From Urechidicola vernalis (GTDB lineage: Bacteria; Bacteroidota; Bacteroidia; Flavobacteriales; Flavobacteriaceae), in the NCBI RefSeq assembly GCF_031846385.1, contig NZ_JAVRHV010000006.1, positions 62,001 through 126,000 on the forward strand: DNA of 64,000 nt, given 5' to 3'. How positions within the stretch are numbered: position 1 is the stretch's first letter; each line of letters begins with the position of its first letter. The position numbers and the translations under genes were made by a program. Below the pieces are notes generated by a model. The model had not been told where the DNA came from. It made no database searches and saw only the letters and a program-made list of their open reading frames with translations. This document shows, in pieces, positions 15,799-24,804 of the stretch.

Positions 15799-18700
15799 AT
15801 GATTTCACACATTAGTAATTCAGCACCCTTGAAAGGGATTGTACTTTTATTTCTAATTGCCTTTCAGTTAAATAGTTTATCTCAAGGCTTCGACGGCTAT
15901 TACAGGTTTCCAGCGGTTCATGAAAACACAGTTGTTTTCACTGCCGAAGGCGATTTATGGACTGTCTCTCTAGATGGAGGGTTAGCCCAAAGATTAACAA
16001 CACATCAAGAAGAAGAACGGTATCCAATCATTTCACCAGACGGAAAGACAGTTGCTTATTCCGCTAGTTATGAAGGGCCAACGGAATTATACACAATCCC
16101 AATTAATGGAGGACTACCTACAAGATGGACCTATGAAAGTTCAAGTGTTATTCCGAACAACTGGACTGAAAATGGAGAAATTGCCTATGCAACTAGAAAT
16201 TATTCTACATTGCCAGATTGGCAAACAGTTAAATTAAATACTCAAACCAAACAAAAAAAGAGAATTCCTTTAAGTCAAGCTAGTGAAGCGTCTTTTGATA
16301 CTACTGGAAAGACAATTTTCTTTGTTCGCCCTGCATATCATGGTAATGTAACCAAAAGATATCAAGGAGGAACCGCCCGCCAAATCTGGAAATTTACCGA
16401 AGGTATGGACGAAGCTGTAAAATTAACAACAGATCATCCAGGTGAAAGTCATCATCCTATGTGGATTAACAATAGAGTCTATTTTATAACGGATAGGGAT
16501 GGTACAATGAACCTATGGTCTATGGATACGAATGGAGGTGATAAGAAACAGCATACAAAACACGAAGGTTTTGATGTTAGATATGCTAAAAACTCTAAAA
16601 ACACCATTGTTTACCAACTGGGAGCAGACATTTGGAAATATGACGTAAATTCTAACTCATCTAATAAAATTGATATCAGGTTAGCAACTGATTTGGATCA
16701 ATTAAGAGAAAAATGGGATGAAAACCCATCACAATATATCACAGCTGTTAATCCAAATAAGGATGGAAGTAAAATTGTAATTACTGCAAGAGGACGTGCC
16801 TTTGTAGCTCCAGTAAAATCAGGTAGGTTTATTGAATTTACACATCAAAAAAATGTTCGCTATAGAGATGCCACTTTCTCATCTGACGGAAAAAATATTT
16901 ATACACTATCTGATGAAAGCGGTGAATTTGAATTTGTAAGCATGCCTTCTAACGGAATTGGTTCATCTAATTCAATTACTTCTAACGGATCTGTTTTAAG
17001 ACTTGCCGGAGTTCCGTCACCCGATGGAAAATGGATTGCATATGATGATTTGGAAAACAACATGTTTATATTAAATATTGCTAGCGGAGAGAGTAAGAAA
17101 ATTTCTAATAATGAAGAAGGCATAGGCTCTTTTTCGTGGTCACCAGATAGTAAATGGATTTCATTTGTTCAGTACGCTAACAATACAATGGCACAAATTC
17201 ATATTTATAACCTAGATTCAAGTAAATCATTTGAATTAACATCTGATAGGGCAAATAGTTTATCTCCACAATGGAGTCCAGATGGGAAATTTATCTATTT
17301 TTTATCAGATCGAAGTTTTACCACTCTTGTTGGTGGTCCATGGGGTCCTAGACAACCGGAGCCTTATTTTGACGCAAGTGAGAAGTTATATCATGTAGCC
17401 CTGAATAAAGGAGTCCGTTCACCATTTAGACCAAATGATGAAATGGTTAAAAAGGAAGAAAAACAAGAAAAGAAATCAGAAGACAAAAAGATTTCAGTGA
17501 CTATTGATATTGAGGGGATTGCATCTAGAATTATCGAAGTTCCAATTAAAGCAGGTAACTATAACGGATTAGCTATAAATAAAAAAGCAATTTACCTTGC
17601 ATCAAGTTCGACGGGAATAAACAGTAAATCAAGTTTAAGCGCAGTTAAGATCGACAATAAAGATGTTAAACTAAAAACGATGATCGAAGGTATCCAAGGA
17701 TTTAATTTGACTTCAGATGGTAGTAAAATTCTTGTAAGAAAAGGAAATAGTTTTTTTATGGTTCCAGCGGGCACAAGTAAAATAAGTGATTTAACTCAGT
17801 CCAAAATTGATCTAAGCGGTTGGAAATTTTCCATTACACCGCGTGAAGACTGGAAACAACTATTTACAGATGCTTGGAGAATGGAGCGCGATTATTTCTA
17901 TGACAAAAACATGCACGGTGTAAATTGGAAAGGCATGTATGATAAATATTTTCCATTGGTTGATAGGGTAACAACAAGAGTTGAACTATCTGATTTAATT
18001 GGTCGTTTTGTTGGAGAATTATCGGCGCTACATACGAGCGTTCGTGGTGGAGATACTAGAGGAGATCAAAAAAATATTTCAGTAGCAAGTTTAGGTGCTA
18101 GATTCAGCAGAGACGAAAATGCTGGCGGCTATAGAATTGAATACATCTATAAAGCAGACCCAGATTATCCTGATGAAAAATCACCTTTAGACGACCCATA
18201 TTTAGATATAAATGAAGGAGATATCATAACAAGTATAAATGGAGTTCCTACACTGTCATCTGTAGATATTGGAGCATTGATTAGAAATAAATCTGGAAAA
18301 CAAGTTCGTTTATCTATTTCTAGTGGAAGTGTTAGCAAGGATGTTATTGTAGTTCCTTTTAATAATGAATACAATTTGCGCTATCGAGATTGGGAATACA
18401 CAAGAAGACTCGAAGTTGAAGAAAAAACCAACAAAGATGTTGGTTATGTACACTTAAGAGCTATGGGAAGTAGCGACCTTAACCAGTGGTATAGGGAGTT
18501 TTACCCTGTTTTTGACAGACCAGGATTAATTATAGATGTTAGGCATAACAGAGGAGGTAATATTGAAAGTATCATTTTAGAAAAACTACTGCGCAAAGCA
18601 TGGATGTATTGGAAATCTAGATCGGGTAAACCTTACTGGAATATGCAGTATGCTTTTAGAGGCCATATCGTTATTCTTGTTGACGGAAATACAGCCTCAG

Positions 18701-19044
18701 ATGGAGAAGCTTTTGCAGATGGATTTAAAAAATTAAATTTAGGAATGGCTATAGGAACAAGAACATGGGGTGGCGAAATTTGGCTACACAGTGGAAATAG
18801 ATTAAGTGATGGTGGTTTGGCCAGAGCTCCAATGATGGGAGTTTATGGCCCAGATGGAGAATGGCTTATCGAGGGTCATGGCTTTGAACCAGATATTGAA
18901 GTAGACAATTTACCTCATGCAACTTTTAATGGAAAAGATGCCCAATTAGAAGCGGCAATAGAACATCTTAAAAAACTAATAAAAGAGGATCCAAGAGAGG
19001 TTCCTCCTGTTCCTGCGTACCCAGACAAATCGTTTAAAAACTAA
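15799..19044 (+). CDS. Tricorn-like S41 family peptidase with beta-propeller and PDZ domain
   Basis: The 1081-residue protein has a signal peptide (cleavage near LSQ, about residue 29), an N-terminal half of WD40/TolB-like beta-propeller repeats (SPDGKTVAYSAS, SPDGKWIAYDD, SPDSKWISFVQ, SPDGKFIYFLSD), a lysine- and glutamate-rich linker at about 553-570, a PDZ domain (about 770-870) and a C-terminal S41 protease domain. The nucleophile is Ser967 in GNTASDGEAF. This is the tricorn core architecture. Here it is exported and so probably degrades peptides in the periplasm. It is a single-gene unit closed by the hairpin at 19062. Confidence 0.9.
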   Translation: MISHISNSAPLKGIVLLFLIAFQLNSLSQGFDGYYRFPAVHENTVVFTAEGDLWTVSLDGGLAQRLTTHQEEERYPIISPDGKTVAYSASYEGPTELYTIPINGGLPTRWTYESSSVIPNNWTENGEIAYATRNYSTLPDWQTVKLNTQTKQKKRIPLSQASEASFDTTGKTIFFVRPAYHGNVTKRYQGGTARQIWKFTEGMDEAVKLTTDHPGESHHPMWINNRVYFITDRDGTMNLWSMDTNGGDKKQHTKHEGFDVRYAKNSKNTIVYQLGADIWKYDVNSNSSNKIDIRLATDLDQLREKWDENPSQYITAVNPNKDGSKIVITARGRAFVAPVKSGRFIEFTHQKNVRYRDATFSSDGKNIYTLSDESGEFEFVSMPSNGIGSSNSITSNGSVLRLAGVPSPDGKWIAYDDLENNMFILNIASGESKKISNNEEGIGSFSWSPDSKWISFVQYANNTMAQIHIYNLDSSKSFELTSDRANSLSPQWSPDGKFIYFLSDRSFTTLVGGPWGPRQPEPYFDASEKLYHVALNKGVRSPFRPNDEMVKKEEKQEKKSEDKKISVTIDIEGIASRIIEVPIKAGNYNGLAINKKAIYLASSSTGINSKSSLSAVKIDNKDVKLKTMIEGIQGFNLTSDGSKILVRKGNSFFMVPAGTSKISDLTQSKIDLSGWKFSITPREDWKQLFTDAWRMERDYFYDKNMHGVNWKGMYDKYFPLVDRVTTRVELSDLIGRFVGELSALHTSVRGGDTRGDQKNISVASLGARFSRDENAGGYRIEYIYKADPDYPDEKSPLDDPYLDINEGDIITSINGVPTLSSVDIGALIRNKSGKQVRLSISSGSVSKDVIVVPFNNEYNLRYRDWEYTRRLEVEEKTNKDVGYVHLRAMGSSDLNQWYREFYPVFDRPGLIIDVRHNRGGNIESIILEKLLRKAWMYWKSRSGKPYWNMQYAFRGHIVILVDGNTASDGEAFADGFKKLNLGMAIGTRTWGGEIWLHSGNRLSDGGLARAPMMGVYGPDGEWLIEGHGFEPDIEVDNLPHATFNGKDAQLEAAIEHLKKLIKEDPREVPPVPAYPDKSFKN

Positions 19045-19061
19045 CGACAACAAAATAATTG

Positions 19062-19097
19062 ATAAAGTGATTTGAATCATTATTCAAATCACTTTAT
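19062..19097 (+). terminator. Probable terminator after the tricorn-like gene
   Basis: A 16-base inverted repeat (AAAGTGATTTGAAT with its complement) closes the loop CATT. The T run after it is broken by A, so it is a good hairpin with a weak tail. Confidence 0.6.
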
Positions 19098-19141
19098 TAT
19101 TATAATTAGATTTACAAATGCAATAATTGCTGTATTCTTAT

Positions 19142-19621
19142 ATGAAATCATCTACACTCAAAGAAATTAAAACAGAATTACAACATTGCTCTCAAAGCGA
19201 ATTATTAGAGTTATGTCTTCGGTTAGGGCGCTTTAAAAAGGAAAATAAAGAACTCCTCACCTATTTATTGTTTGAGGCCAATGATGAAAATGGTTACATT
19301 GAAAGTGTAAAGGAATATATAGACGAACAATTTGAAGAGGTAAATACTAAGAGTTACTACTTTATCAGGAAAAGCGTTCGAAAGATTTTAACGAATACTA
19401 AAAAGTTCATTCGCTATTCTAAGAATAAAGAAACTGAAGTAGAATTGCTGCTCTATTTTTGTAAAAAACTGAAGGATTTTAGGCCTTCCATAAAAAGAAG
19501 CGTTCGTTTAATGAATGTTTATACTCGGCAATTGGCTATGATTGAAAAAACAGTAAGTGGATTGCATGAAGATTTACAATATGACTACCAATTGGAAATT
19601 GAGAGATTGGGTAATAGTTAA
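19142..19621 (+). CDS. Conserved hypothetical helical protein
   Basis: From ATG at 19142 (MKSSTLKEIKTEL) the protein has 159 residues; a TTG five codons earlier is less likely. No signal peptide or membrane segment is visible. It is rich in Lys, Glu and Leu and should be all-helical, with a HEAT-like or bundle character, plus a basic middle (RKSVRKILTNTKKFIRYSKNK). I do not recognise the family. It lies on the same strand as the DEAD-box helicase 95 bases later, and the basic surface would fit RNA or ribosome binding, but this is only a guess. Confidence 0.6.
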   Translation: MKSSTLKEIKTELQHCSQSELLELCLRLGRFKKENKELLTYLLFEANDENGYIESVKEYIDEQFEEVNTKSYYFIRKSVRKILTNTKKFIRYSKNKETEVELLLYFCKKLKDFRPSIKRSVRLMNVYTRQLAMIEKTVSGLHEDLQYDYQLEIERLGNS

Positions 19622-19690
19622 TCGTTTCAACTTAATCATTCTTTTTCTAACTAGTCAATCATAATTCAATACTCATAACTTCTATCTTAC

Positions 19691-19698
19691 TACCTTTG
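19691..19698 (+). promoter_or_regulatory. Bacteroidota -7 element for the DEAD-box helicase
   Basis: TACCTTTG lies 18 bases before the ATG at 19717. The -33 half is not clear. Confidence 0.5.
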
Positions 19699-19716
19699 CA
19701 TTAAATAAAACGAAGT

Positions 19717-20973
19717 ATGCACTTTAGCGAATTACCTTTAGATAAATCAATTTTAAAAGCCATCAAAGAAACTGGGTACGACGCTCCTACCCCTATTCAA
19801 GAAAAATGTATCCCATTAGTTTTAGAGAATAAGGACATTATTGCATCTGCTCAAACGGGAACTGGAAAGACTGCTGCCTTTGCGTTACCAATTATTGAAA
19901 AATTGATTTGGCATCAAAATTCAAAAAAGAAAGGAAAGAAGATTCGTGCATTAATTGTAAGTCCAACCAGAGAATTGGCAGTTCAAATTCAAGATGATTT
20001 TAAAACCTATGCTAAATATACCAATTTAAGAACGACCGTAGTTTTTGGTGGCACGTCTATAGAACCACAAAAAGACGTTCTAAAAAAAGGTGTTGATGTT
20101 TTAATTGCAACGCCGGGCAGATTGTTAGATTTAAGAAAGCAGGATATTTTAAGTTTGAGCCATATTCAAACACTAGTGCTAGACGAAGCCGACTTAATGT
20201 TAGATATGGGCTTTTATGATGATGTGAACAAGATTGTAAAAGTATGCCCCAAGAATAGGCAGGTACTCTTATTCTCGGCAACCATGCCAAAAAAAGTATT
20301 ACAACTGGCGAACGTGATTCTTAACAATCCTGAAAAGGTTGAGGTTGCTGCAAACTCTTCTGCTGCTAAAAATGTAAACCAGTTATTATATTATGTTCCT
20401 CGAAAAAAGAAATTAGAACTTTGTTTACACCTATTACGAAATACAGTAAAAGGAAGTATTCTTATTTTTAGACGTACTAAGTTTGGTGTTGACAAACTTG
20501 AATCTTCACTTAAAAAAAACGGCTACAATGTTACTTCTTTGCATGGTGATAAATCTCAAAGTGCGCGACAAGAAGCCTTGAACAAGTTCAAGAATAATGA
20601 CGTTAATATTTTAATAGCAACTGATGTTGCTGCAAGAGGTATTGACATTAATAGTTTAGATGCTGTTATTAACTTTGACTTACCTAATATTCCGGAAACC
20701 TACGTTCATAGAATTGGAAGAACAGGTAGAGCAGGTGAATCTGGCAATGCATATTCTTTTTGCGGAGCAGACGAAATGAATTACATCAAAACAATTCAAC
20801 AATTAATTCAAAAGAAAATTGAATTGGTTGAAGATCATCCATATCCAATGGATAAAAACACCAAAGCAATAAATCATAAAGGTTCGGGAAGTAAAAGTAC
20901 CAATACCAAACCTGGTAAAAAGAAAGGGCGTAAATCAGCCAATTCGAAAAAGAACAAGAAACGCTGGTATTAA
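19717..20973 (+). CDS. DEAD-box ATP-dependent RNA helicase (RhlE-like)
   Basis: The 418-residue protein has all core helicase motifs: the Q motif (TPIQEKCIP), motif I AQTGTGKT at 45-52, PTRELA, TPGRLLD, motif II DEAD at 156-159, SAT, and HRIGRTGRAG near the end of the second RecA-like domain. After about residue 375 it has a Lys/Ser/Asn-rich basic tail ending in KKNKKRWY, which would bind RNA without base specificity. These traits fit the RhlE group, which works in ribosome assembly and RNA turnover, often at low temperature. Confidence 0.93.
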   Translation: MHFSELPLDKSILKAIKETGYDAPTPIQEKCIPLVLENKDIIASAQTGTGKTAAFALPIIEKLIWHQNSKKKGKKIRALIVSPTRELAVQIQDDFKTYAKYTNLRTTVVFGGTSIEPQKDVLKKGVDVLIATPGRLLDLRKQDILSLSHIQTLVLDEADLMLDMGFYDDVNKIVKVCPKNRQVLLFSATMPKKVLQLANVILNNPEKVEVAANSSAAKNVNQLLYYVPRKKKLELCLHLLRNTVKGSILIFRRTKFGVDKLESSLKKNGYNVTSLHGDKSQSARQEALNKFKNNDVNILIATDVAARGIDINSLDAVINFDLPNIPETYVHRIGRTGRAGESGNAYSFCGADEMNYIKTIQQLIQKKIELVEDHPYPMDKNTKAINHKGSGSKSTNTKPGKKKGRKSANSKKNKKRWY

Positions 20974-20974
20974 C

Positions 20975-21003
20975 TTTGAATTAATATTAGTTTCCTATTT
21001 TTG
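20975..21003 (+). promoter_or_regulatory. Probable two-part promoter of the amidohydrolase operon
   Basis: TTTG (20975-20978) precedes TATTTTTG (20996-21003) with a 17-base spacer, slightly shorter than the usual 19. It begins right after the helicase stop codon and is 19 bases before the ATG. Confidence 0.5.
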
Positions 21004-21022
21004 TTTAACAAAAAAAGAAACT

Positions 21023-22774
21023 ATGAAAAATGCACTTTTAACTTTACTGTGCATTACAACTCTATTTGCTTGTAATTCTGAAAAATCAAATTCTAATTCG
21101 GATGCTAACGCTGAAACAATTATCTATTATAATGGTGAAATTGTTACCATGGAAGGGAAACAAGGTAGCACAGTAGAATCCGTTGTAACCAAAAACAATA
21201 AAGTTGTTTTTACTGGGAGTCAAAAAGAGGCTCGATCTAATTACCCAAATTCGAATCAATTTGATTTAAAAGGAAATACAATGTTTCCTGGGTTTATTGA
21301 ACAACATATGCACCCTTTTCTAGGGGCCTTAACATTAGTTATGAATGTAATTGCTCCAGAATCATGGGAATTACCTTCAAAGACATGGAAAGGCGTAGAC
21401 AATGAAAAAGACTACTTCGCTACCTTGACTGATGTTGAAAACTCGATGGAAAATCCTGATGAAATCCTCCTAAGTTGGGGCTATCACCATAATTTTCACG
21501 GAGATCTAAATAGAGAAAAATTAGATAAAATAAGTGCAACTAGACCTATCTTGATATGGCACAGATCGGTTCATGAGTTCTTTTTGAATTCTGTTTTAAT
21601 GGAGCAATTGGGAATGACTGATGCATGGGCAAAAACTTTTTCTGAAGAAATTCAAGGACAAATTAATATTGAGAAAGGCCACTTCTTTGAAGCGGGAGCA
21701 ATGATAGCTTTACTTCCAAAAATATTTGAAATCATTGGTCCAGAAGAGAATATTAGAGAAGGATTGTATCAAATGGTAGAAATGTTACACAATAATGGAA
21801 TTACTGCCTATAACGAGCCTGGTGCATTTATTATGCCAACTCATGTTAAAATCTATAAGGAGATATTAGGTGATGTTAAAACTCCAATGTATTCCTTTTT
21901 TACACCAGAAACCAAAACTCCTTTTTATCAAAATAAAGAGAAAGGCGATGAAGCTGTTGTTAAGGCTGTTGAAGATATTACCACTATGTTTCCTGAAACT
22001 GGAAAAATTAGATTTTTCAAAAAAACGGTTAAACTCTTAATAGATGGTGCCATTATTTCTCAATTAATGATGATGAAGGGTGGTTATACCGATGGACATC
22101 ATGGTGAATGGATACAACCACCTCAAGAAATATCAGACGTGTTTGATATTTTTTGGGAGCGAGATTATCAAATACTAGTTCATGTAAACGGAGACAAAGG
22201 ATTGGAGGAATTGCTTAAGGTAATTGAACGTAAAATGAAGGAGTCTCCACGTGAAGACCATAGAACAACCATAATTCATTTTGCCAATTCTACCGAAGCG
22301 CAAGTAAAGAAAATTTCGGAATTGGGATGTATTGTTAGTGCAAACCCGTACTATGTTACAGCATTTTCTGATAAATATGCTGAAGTTGGATTAGGTCCAG
22401 AACGTGCGAATGCCATGGTAAGGTCAGCTTCTGTGGAAAAATTGGGCATCCCATATTCATTACATTCAGATTTACCTATGGCACCTGCCAACCCTTTATA
22501 TTTGGCATGGTGTGCAATTACTAGAGAAACATTGAACGGTAATCATCCTAGACCAGATTTGCGATTATCATTGCATCAAGCACTAAGAGGAATTACCATT
22601 GATGCAGCGCAATCTTGGAGAATGGAAAATGAATTAGGTTCAATTAAAAATGGAAAAATTGCAAACTTTACTATATTAAAAAACAATCCCTACAAAGTTG
22701 AAGCAGAAAAATTAAAAGATATTGAAGTACTGGGAACTGTATTTGAAGGTAACCATTTTCCAATAATTAAATAA
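21023..22774 (+). CDS. Amidohydrolase family 3 lipoprotein (YtcJ-like)
   Basis: The 583-residue protein has a lipoprotein signal ending LFAC (Cys17) and then an amidohydrolase fold: the small beta domain opening IIYYNGEIVTMEG, the first metal motif in FIEQHMHPF, and later histidines in VHVNGD, IIHFANS and SLHSDLPMAP. The C-terminal KNGKIANFTIL returns to the small beta domain. Family 3 amidohydrolases cleave amide or related bonds with bound metal; the substrate is unknown. The lipid anchor places it in the periplasm or at the outer membrane. It leads an operon of four genes with 6- to 35-base gaps. Confidence 0.88.
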   Translation: MKNALLTLLCITTLFACNSEKSNSNSDANAETIIYYNGEIVTMEGKQGSTVESVVTKNNKVVFTGSQKEARSNYPNSNQFDLKGNTMFPGFIEQHMHPFLGALTLVMNVIAPESWELPSKTWKGVDNEKDYFATLTDVENSMENPDEILLSWGYHHNFHGDLNREKLDKISATRPILIWHRSVHEFFLNSVLMEQLGMTDAWAKTFSEEIQGQINIEKGHFFEAGAMIALLPKIFEIIGPEENIREGLYQMVEMLHNNGITAYNEPGAFIMPTHVKIYKEILGDVKTPMYSFFTPETKTPFYQNKEKGDEAVVKAVEDITTMFPETGKIRFFKKTVKLLIDGAIISQLMMMKGGYTDGHHGEWIQPPQEISDVFDIFWERDYQILVHVNGDKGLEELLKVIERKMKESPREDHRTTIIHFANSTEAQVKKISELGCIVSANPYYVTAFSDKYAEVGLGPERANAMVRSASVEKLGIPYSLHSDLPMAPANPLYLAWCAITRETLNGNHPRPDLRLSLHQALRGITIDAAQSWRMENELGSIKNGKIANFTILKNNPYKVEAEKLKDIEVLGTVFEGNHFPIIK

Positions 22775-22780
22775 AAAATT

Positions 22781-23560
22781 ATGATAAAGAAAATTCTATT
22801 AGGTACATTCATCGCACTTGGCTTAACCTGTTATTCTCAAGAGGAACAAAAAGAATCAGAAGATTTAGCATCTAAAATTCAAAACCCTATTGCCAGTTTA
22901 ATTAGTATCCCATTTCAAAATAATTACGATTTTGGTGAAGATATTAGACCTACAAACACTTTAAATTTCCAACCAGTTTATCCATTTAAGTTATCGGATA
23001 AAGTAAATTTAATTACCAGAACAATAATTCCAATTGTAAGTGGCCCAATTTATCCTGAAGGGCGTAGAGACGGGATTGGGAACATTAATGTTTCAATGTT
23101 TTTTACTCCAGCAAAAGCTAGTAAATTTATTTGGGGTGTAGGTCCAACTTTTATGTTTCCAACGATAGAACAAGGCTTGGGGTTTGATAAATTCGGAATT
23201 GCACCATCGGTAATTGGATTATACCAAAACAATGGTTGGACTGTTGGAGCAATCTTTGAAAACTTTTTTGGTGTTGCTGGAAATAGCAATAACGACCTAA
23301 ATTTTTTCTATTCTCAGGTTTTTGCAGTTAAAAACATCAAAAATGGCTGGTATGTGAACTCTGCTCCTATTATTACGGCAAATTGGGACGCACCAGATAG
23401 TAACAAGTGGACAGTACCTATGGGTGCTGGATTTGGAAAACTATCTAAAGTCGGTAAATTACCTGTAAACTGGCAAATTGGATTCTATAAATATTTAGAA
23501 AGTGCCACGAATGCGGATTATCAAATAAGAGCGCAATTAGTTTTATTATTTCCTAAATAA
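22781..23560 (+). CDS. Predicted outer-membrane beta-barrel protein
   Basis: The 259-residue protein has a signal peptide (cleavage near CYSQ, residue 20) followed by alternating beta strands typical of a small outer-membrane barrel, including the segments FIWGVGPTFMFPT, GWTVGAIFENFFGVAG and the closing QIRAQLVLLFPK. Similar Bacteroidota proteins are often annotated as 'neuromedin U' or transporter-like without functional evidence. It is 6 bases after the amidohydrolase lipoprotein and may give its substrate access to the periplasm (inference). Confidence 0.7.
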   Translation: MIKKILLGTFIALGLTCYSQEEQKESEDLASKIQNPIASLISIPFQNNYDFGEDIRPTNTLNFQPVYPFKLSDKVNLITRTIIPIVSGPIYPEGRRDGIGNINVSMFFTPAKASKFIWGVGPTFMFPTIEQGLGFDKFGIAPSVIGLYQNNGWTVGAIFENFFGVAGNSNNDLNFFYSQVFAVKNIKNGWYVNSAPIITANWDAPDSNKWTVPMGAGFGKLSKVGKLPVNWQIGFYKYLESATNADYQIRAQLVLLFPK

Positions 23561-23566
23561 ATAATT

Positions 23567-24241
23567 ATGAAGTTACTAGTTTCTGTTATATCGCTTATTA
23601 TATTACAATCCTGTCAACCAAAAATTGAAAAGGATGAACTTATTGTGTGGATAAATAGTGCTAAAGTTGAATGCTCAGGAGTAGGTAAAATGACTTGTTT
23701 GCAAATTCAGAAAAATGTAGAACTAGACTTAACTCAAGACTGGGAATTTTTCTATTCTAATATCGAAGGATTTGAATATCAACCTGGATATTTTTATAAA
23801 TTAAAAGTCAAAACAGAGAAAATTGAGAACCCTCCTGCCGATGGCTCCTCTATTAAATATACATTGGTTAAAGCTCTAGAAAAGAAAGAAGATTTACGTT
23901 ATACCATTCATGATATCTACGCGCTCACGAACATAAATGGCAAAAATGTTTCTTCAGAAAATGTAGAACAAACACCTACATTGGAAATTAATGTTTCAAA
24001 AATGGAAATCTTAGGCACGAATGGATGTAATAATTTTGGAGGTAGCATATCTAAACTAGAAGGAGATAAAATTGAGTTTGGTCAACTAAGAGAAACATTA
24101 AAAATGTGTGAACACATGGATGTTTCGAGTTTGTATTCTAAAGAATTAGGAAATGTTAGATCCTTTAAAAAAGAACATGGCGCTCTTGTTTTTTATAATT
24201 CAGAAAACAAAATCATTCTCAGTTTTAAAAAGGTTGATTAA
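23567..24241 (+). CDS. DUF4377 and META domain lipoprotein
   Basis: The 224-residue protein has a lipobox LQSC (Cys16). Residues of about 24-110 match DUF4377, with the hallmark WINSAKVECSGVGKMTCLQ. Residues of about 120-220 match a META (HslJ-like) domain with ILGTNGCNNFGG and the later MCEHMD. The two domains often occur together in Bacteroidota lipoproteins. META proteins have been linked to stress or heat-shock tolerance in some bacteria, but no activity is assigned. It lies 6 bases after the barrel gene. Confidence 0.8.
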   Translation: MKLLVSVISLIILQSCQPKIEKDELIVWINSAKVECSGVGKMTCLQIQKNVELDLTQDWEFFYSNIEGFEYQPGYFYKLKVKTEKIENPPADGSSIKYTLVKALEKKEDLRYTIHDIYALTNINGKNVSSENVEQTPTLEINVSKMEILGTNGCNNFGGSISKLEGDKIEFGQLRETLKMCEHMDVSSLYSKELGNVRSFKKEHGALVFYNSENKIILSFKKVD

Positions 24242-24276
24242 AATTTATATTTTAGAGCCTTTAAAAACTCCAACTT

Positions 24277-24696
24277 ATGAACTTATTTAAATTCAATTAC
24301 ATTCCTCTTAACAAAGATCTAGGACTTCTATTATTACGTATTGCATTTGGCTTTGAAATGATTTATGGCCATGGCTGGAAAAAGTTAATTAATTATGATA
24401 CCCGATTCCATTCTTTTCCTGATGTAATTGGTATTGGTAGTGAAGCTAGTTACATCCTAGTTACTTACTTTGAATGCTTTGGTGCATTGGCGGTAATATT
24501 AGGATTATACGCTCGTTTTCATGCCTTAGGGCTCGCCATTGTGATGCTTGTAGCATTTGTTGTTTCTCATGATATGCTACTTATTGGAAGTGGTAATGGT
24601 GAAAAACCATTTCTTTATTTCTTTGGATTTTTACTAATATTCTTGAATGGTGCTGGAAAATATTCAATCGACAGAAAAACTGGAGTTCGTTCTTAG
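24277..24696 (+). CDS. DoxX family inner membrane protein
   Basis: The 139-residue protein has four hydrophobic segments and the DoxX pattern: LGLLLLRIAFGFEMIYGHGWKK at the start and the ECFGALAVILGLYARFHAL block in the middle. DoxX-like proteins are small inner membrane proteins tied in some systems to quinone oxidoreduction or redox stress; no direct role is shown here. It is the last gene of the amidohydrolase operon, closed by a strong terminator. Confidence 0.85.
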   Translation: MNLFKFNYIPLNKDLGLLLLRIAFGFEMIYGHGWKKLINYDTRFHSFPDVIGIGSEASYILVTYFECFGALAVILGLYARFHALGLAIVMLVAFVVSHDMLLIGSGNGEKPFLYFFGFLLIFLNGAGKYSIDRKTGVRS

Positions 24697-24721
24697 ATTC
24701 TGATTATTACAACATTATAAG

Positions 24722-24760
24722 CCCCTTAAAATTTTATCAGTTTTAAGGGGTTCTTTTTTT
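24722..24760 (+). terminator. Intrinsic terminator of the amidohydrolase operon
   Basis: A 10-base stem CCCCTTAAAA with TTTTAAGGGG and a 9-base loop is followed by TTCTTTTTTT. The end of the T tract is also the -33 element of the pyrG promoter. Confidence 0.88.
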
Positions 24761-24788
24761 GCCAACTAAACAAGAGTTAGTACTTTTG
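24758..24788 (+). promoter_or_regulatory. pyrG: Consensus Bacteroidota promoter of pyrG
   Basis: TTTG (24758-24761), 19 bases, then TACTTTTG (24781-24788) match the -33/-7 consensus exactly. The ATG is at 24805, giving a leader of about 14 bases. Confidence 0.85.
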
Positions 24789-24804
24789 CCCAAACCTATA
24801 CACA

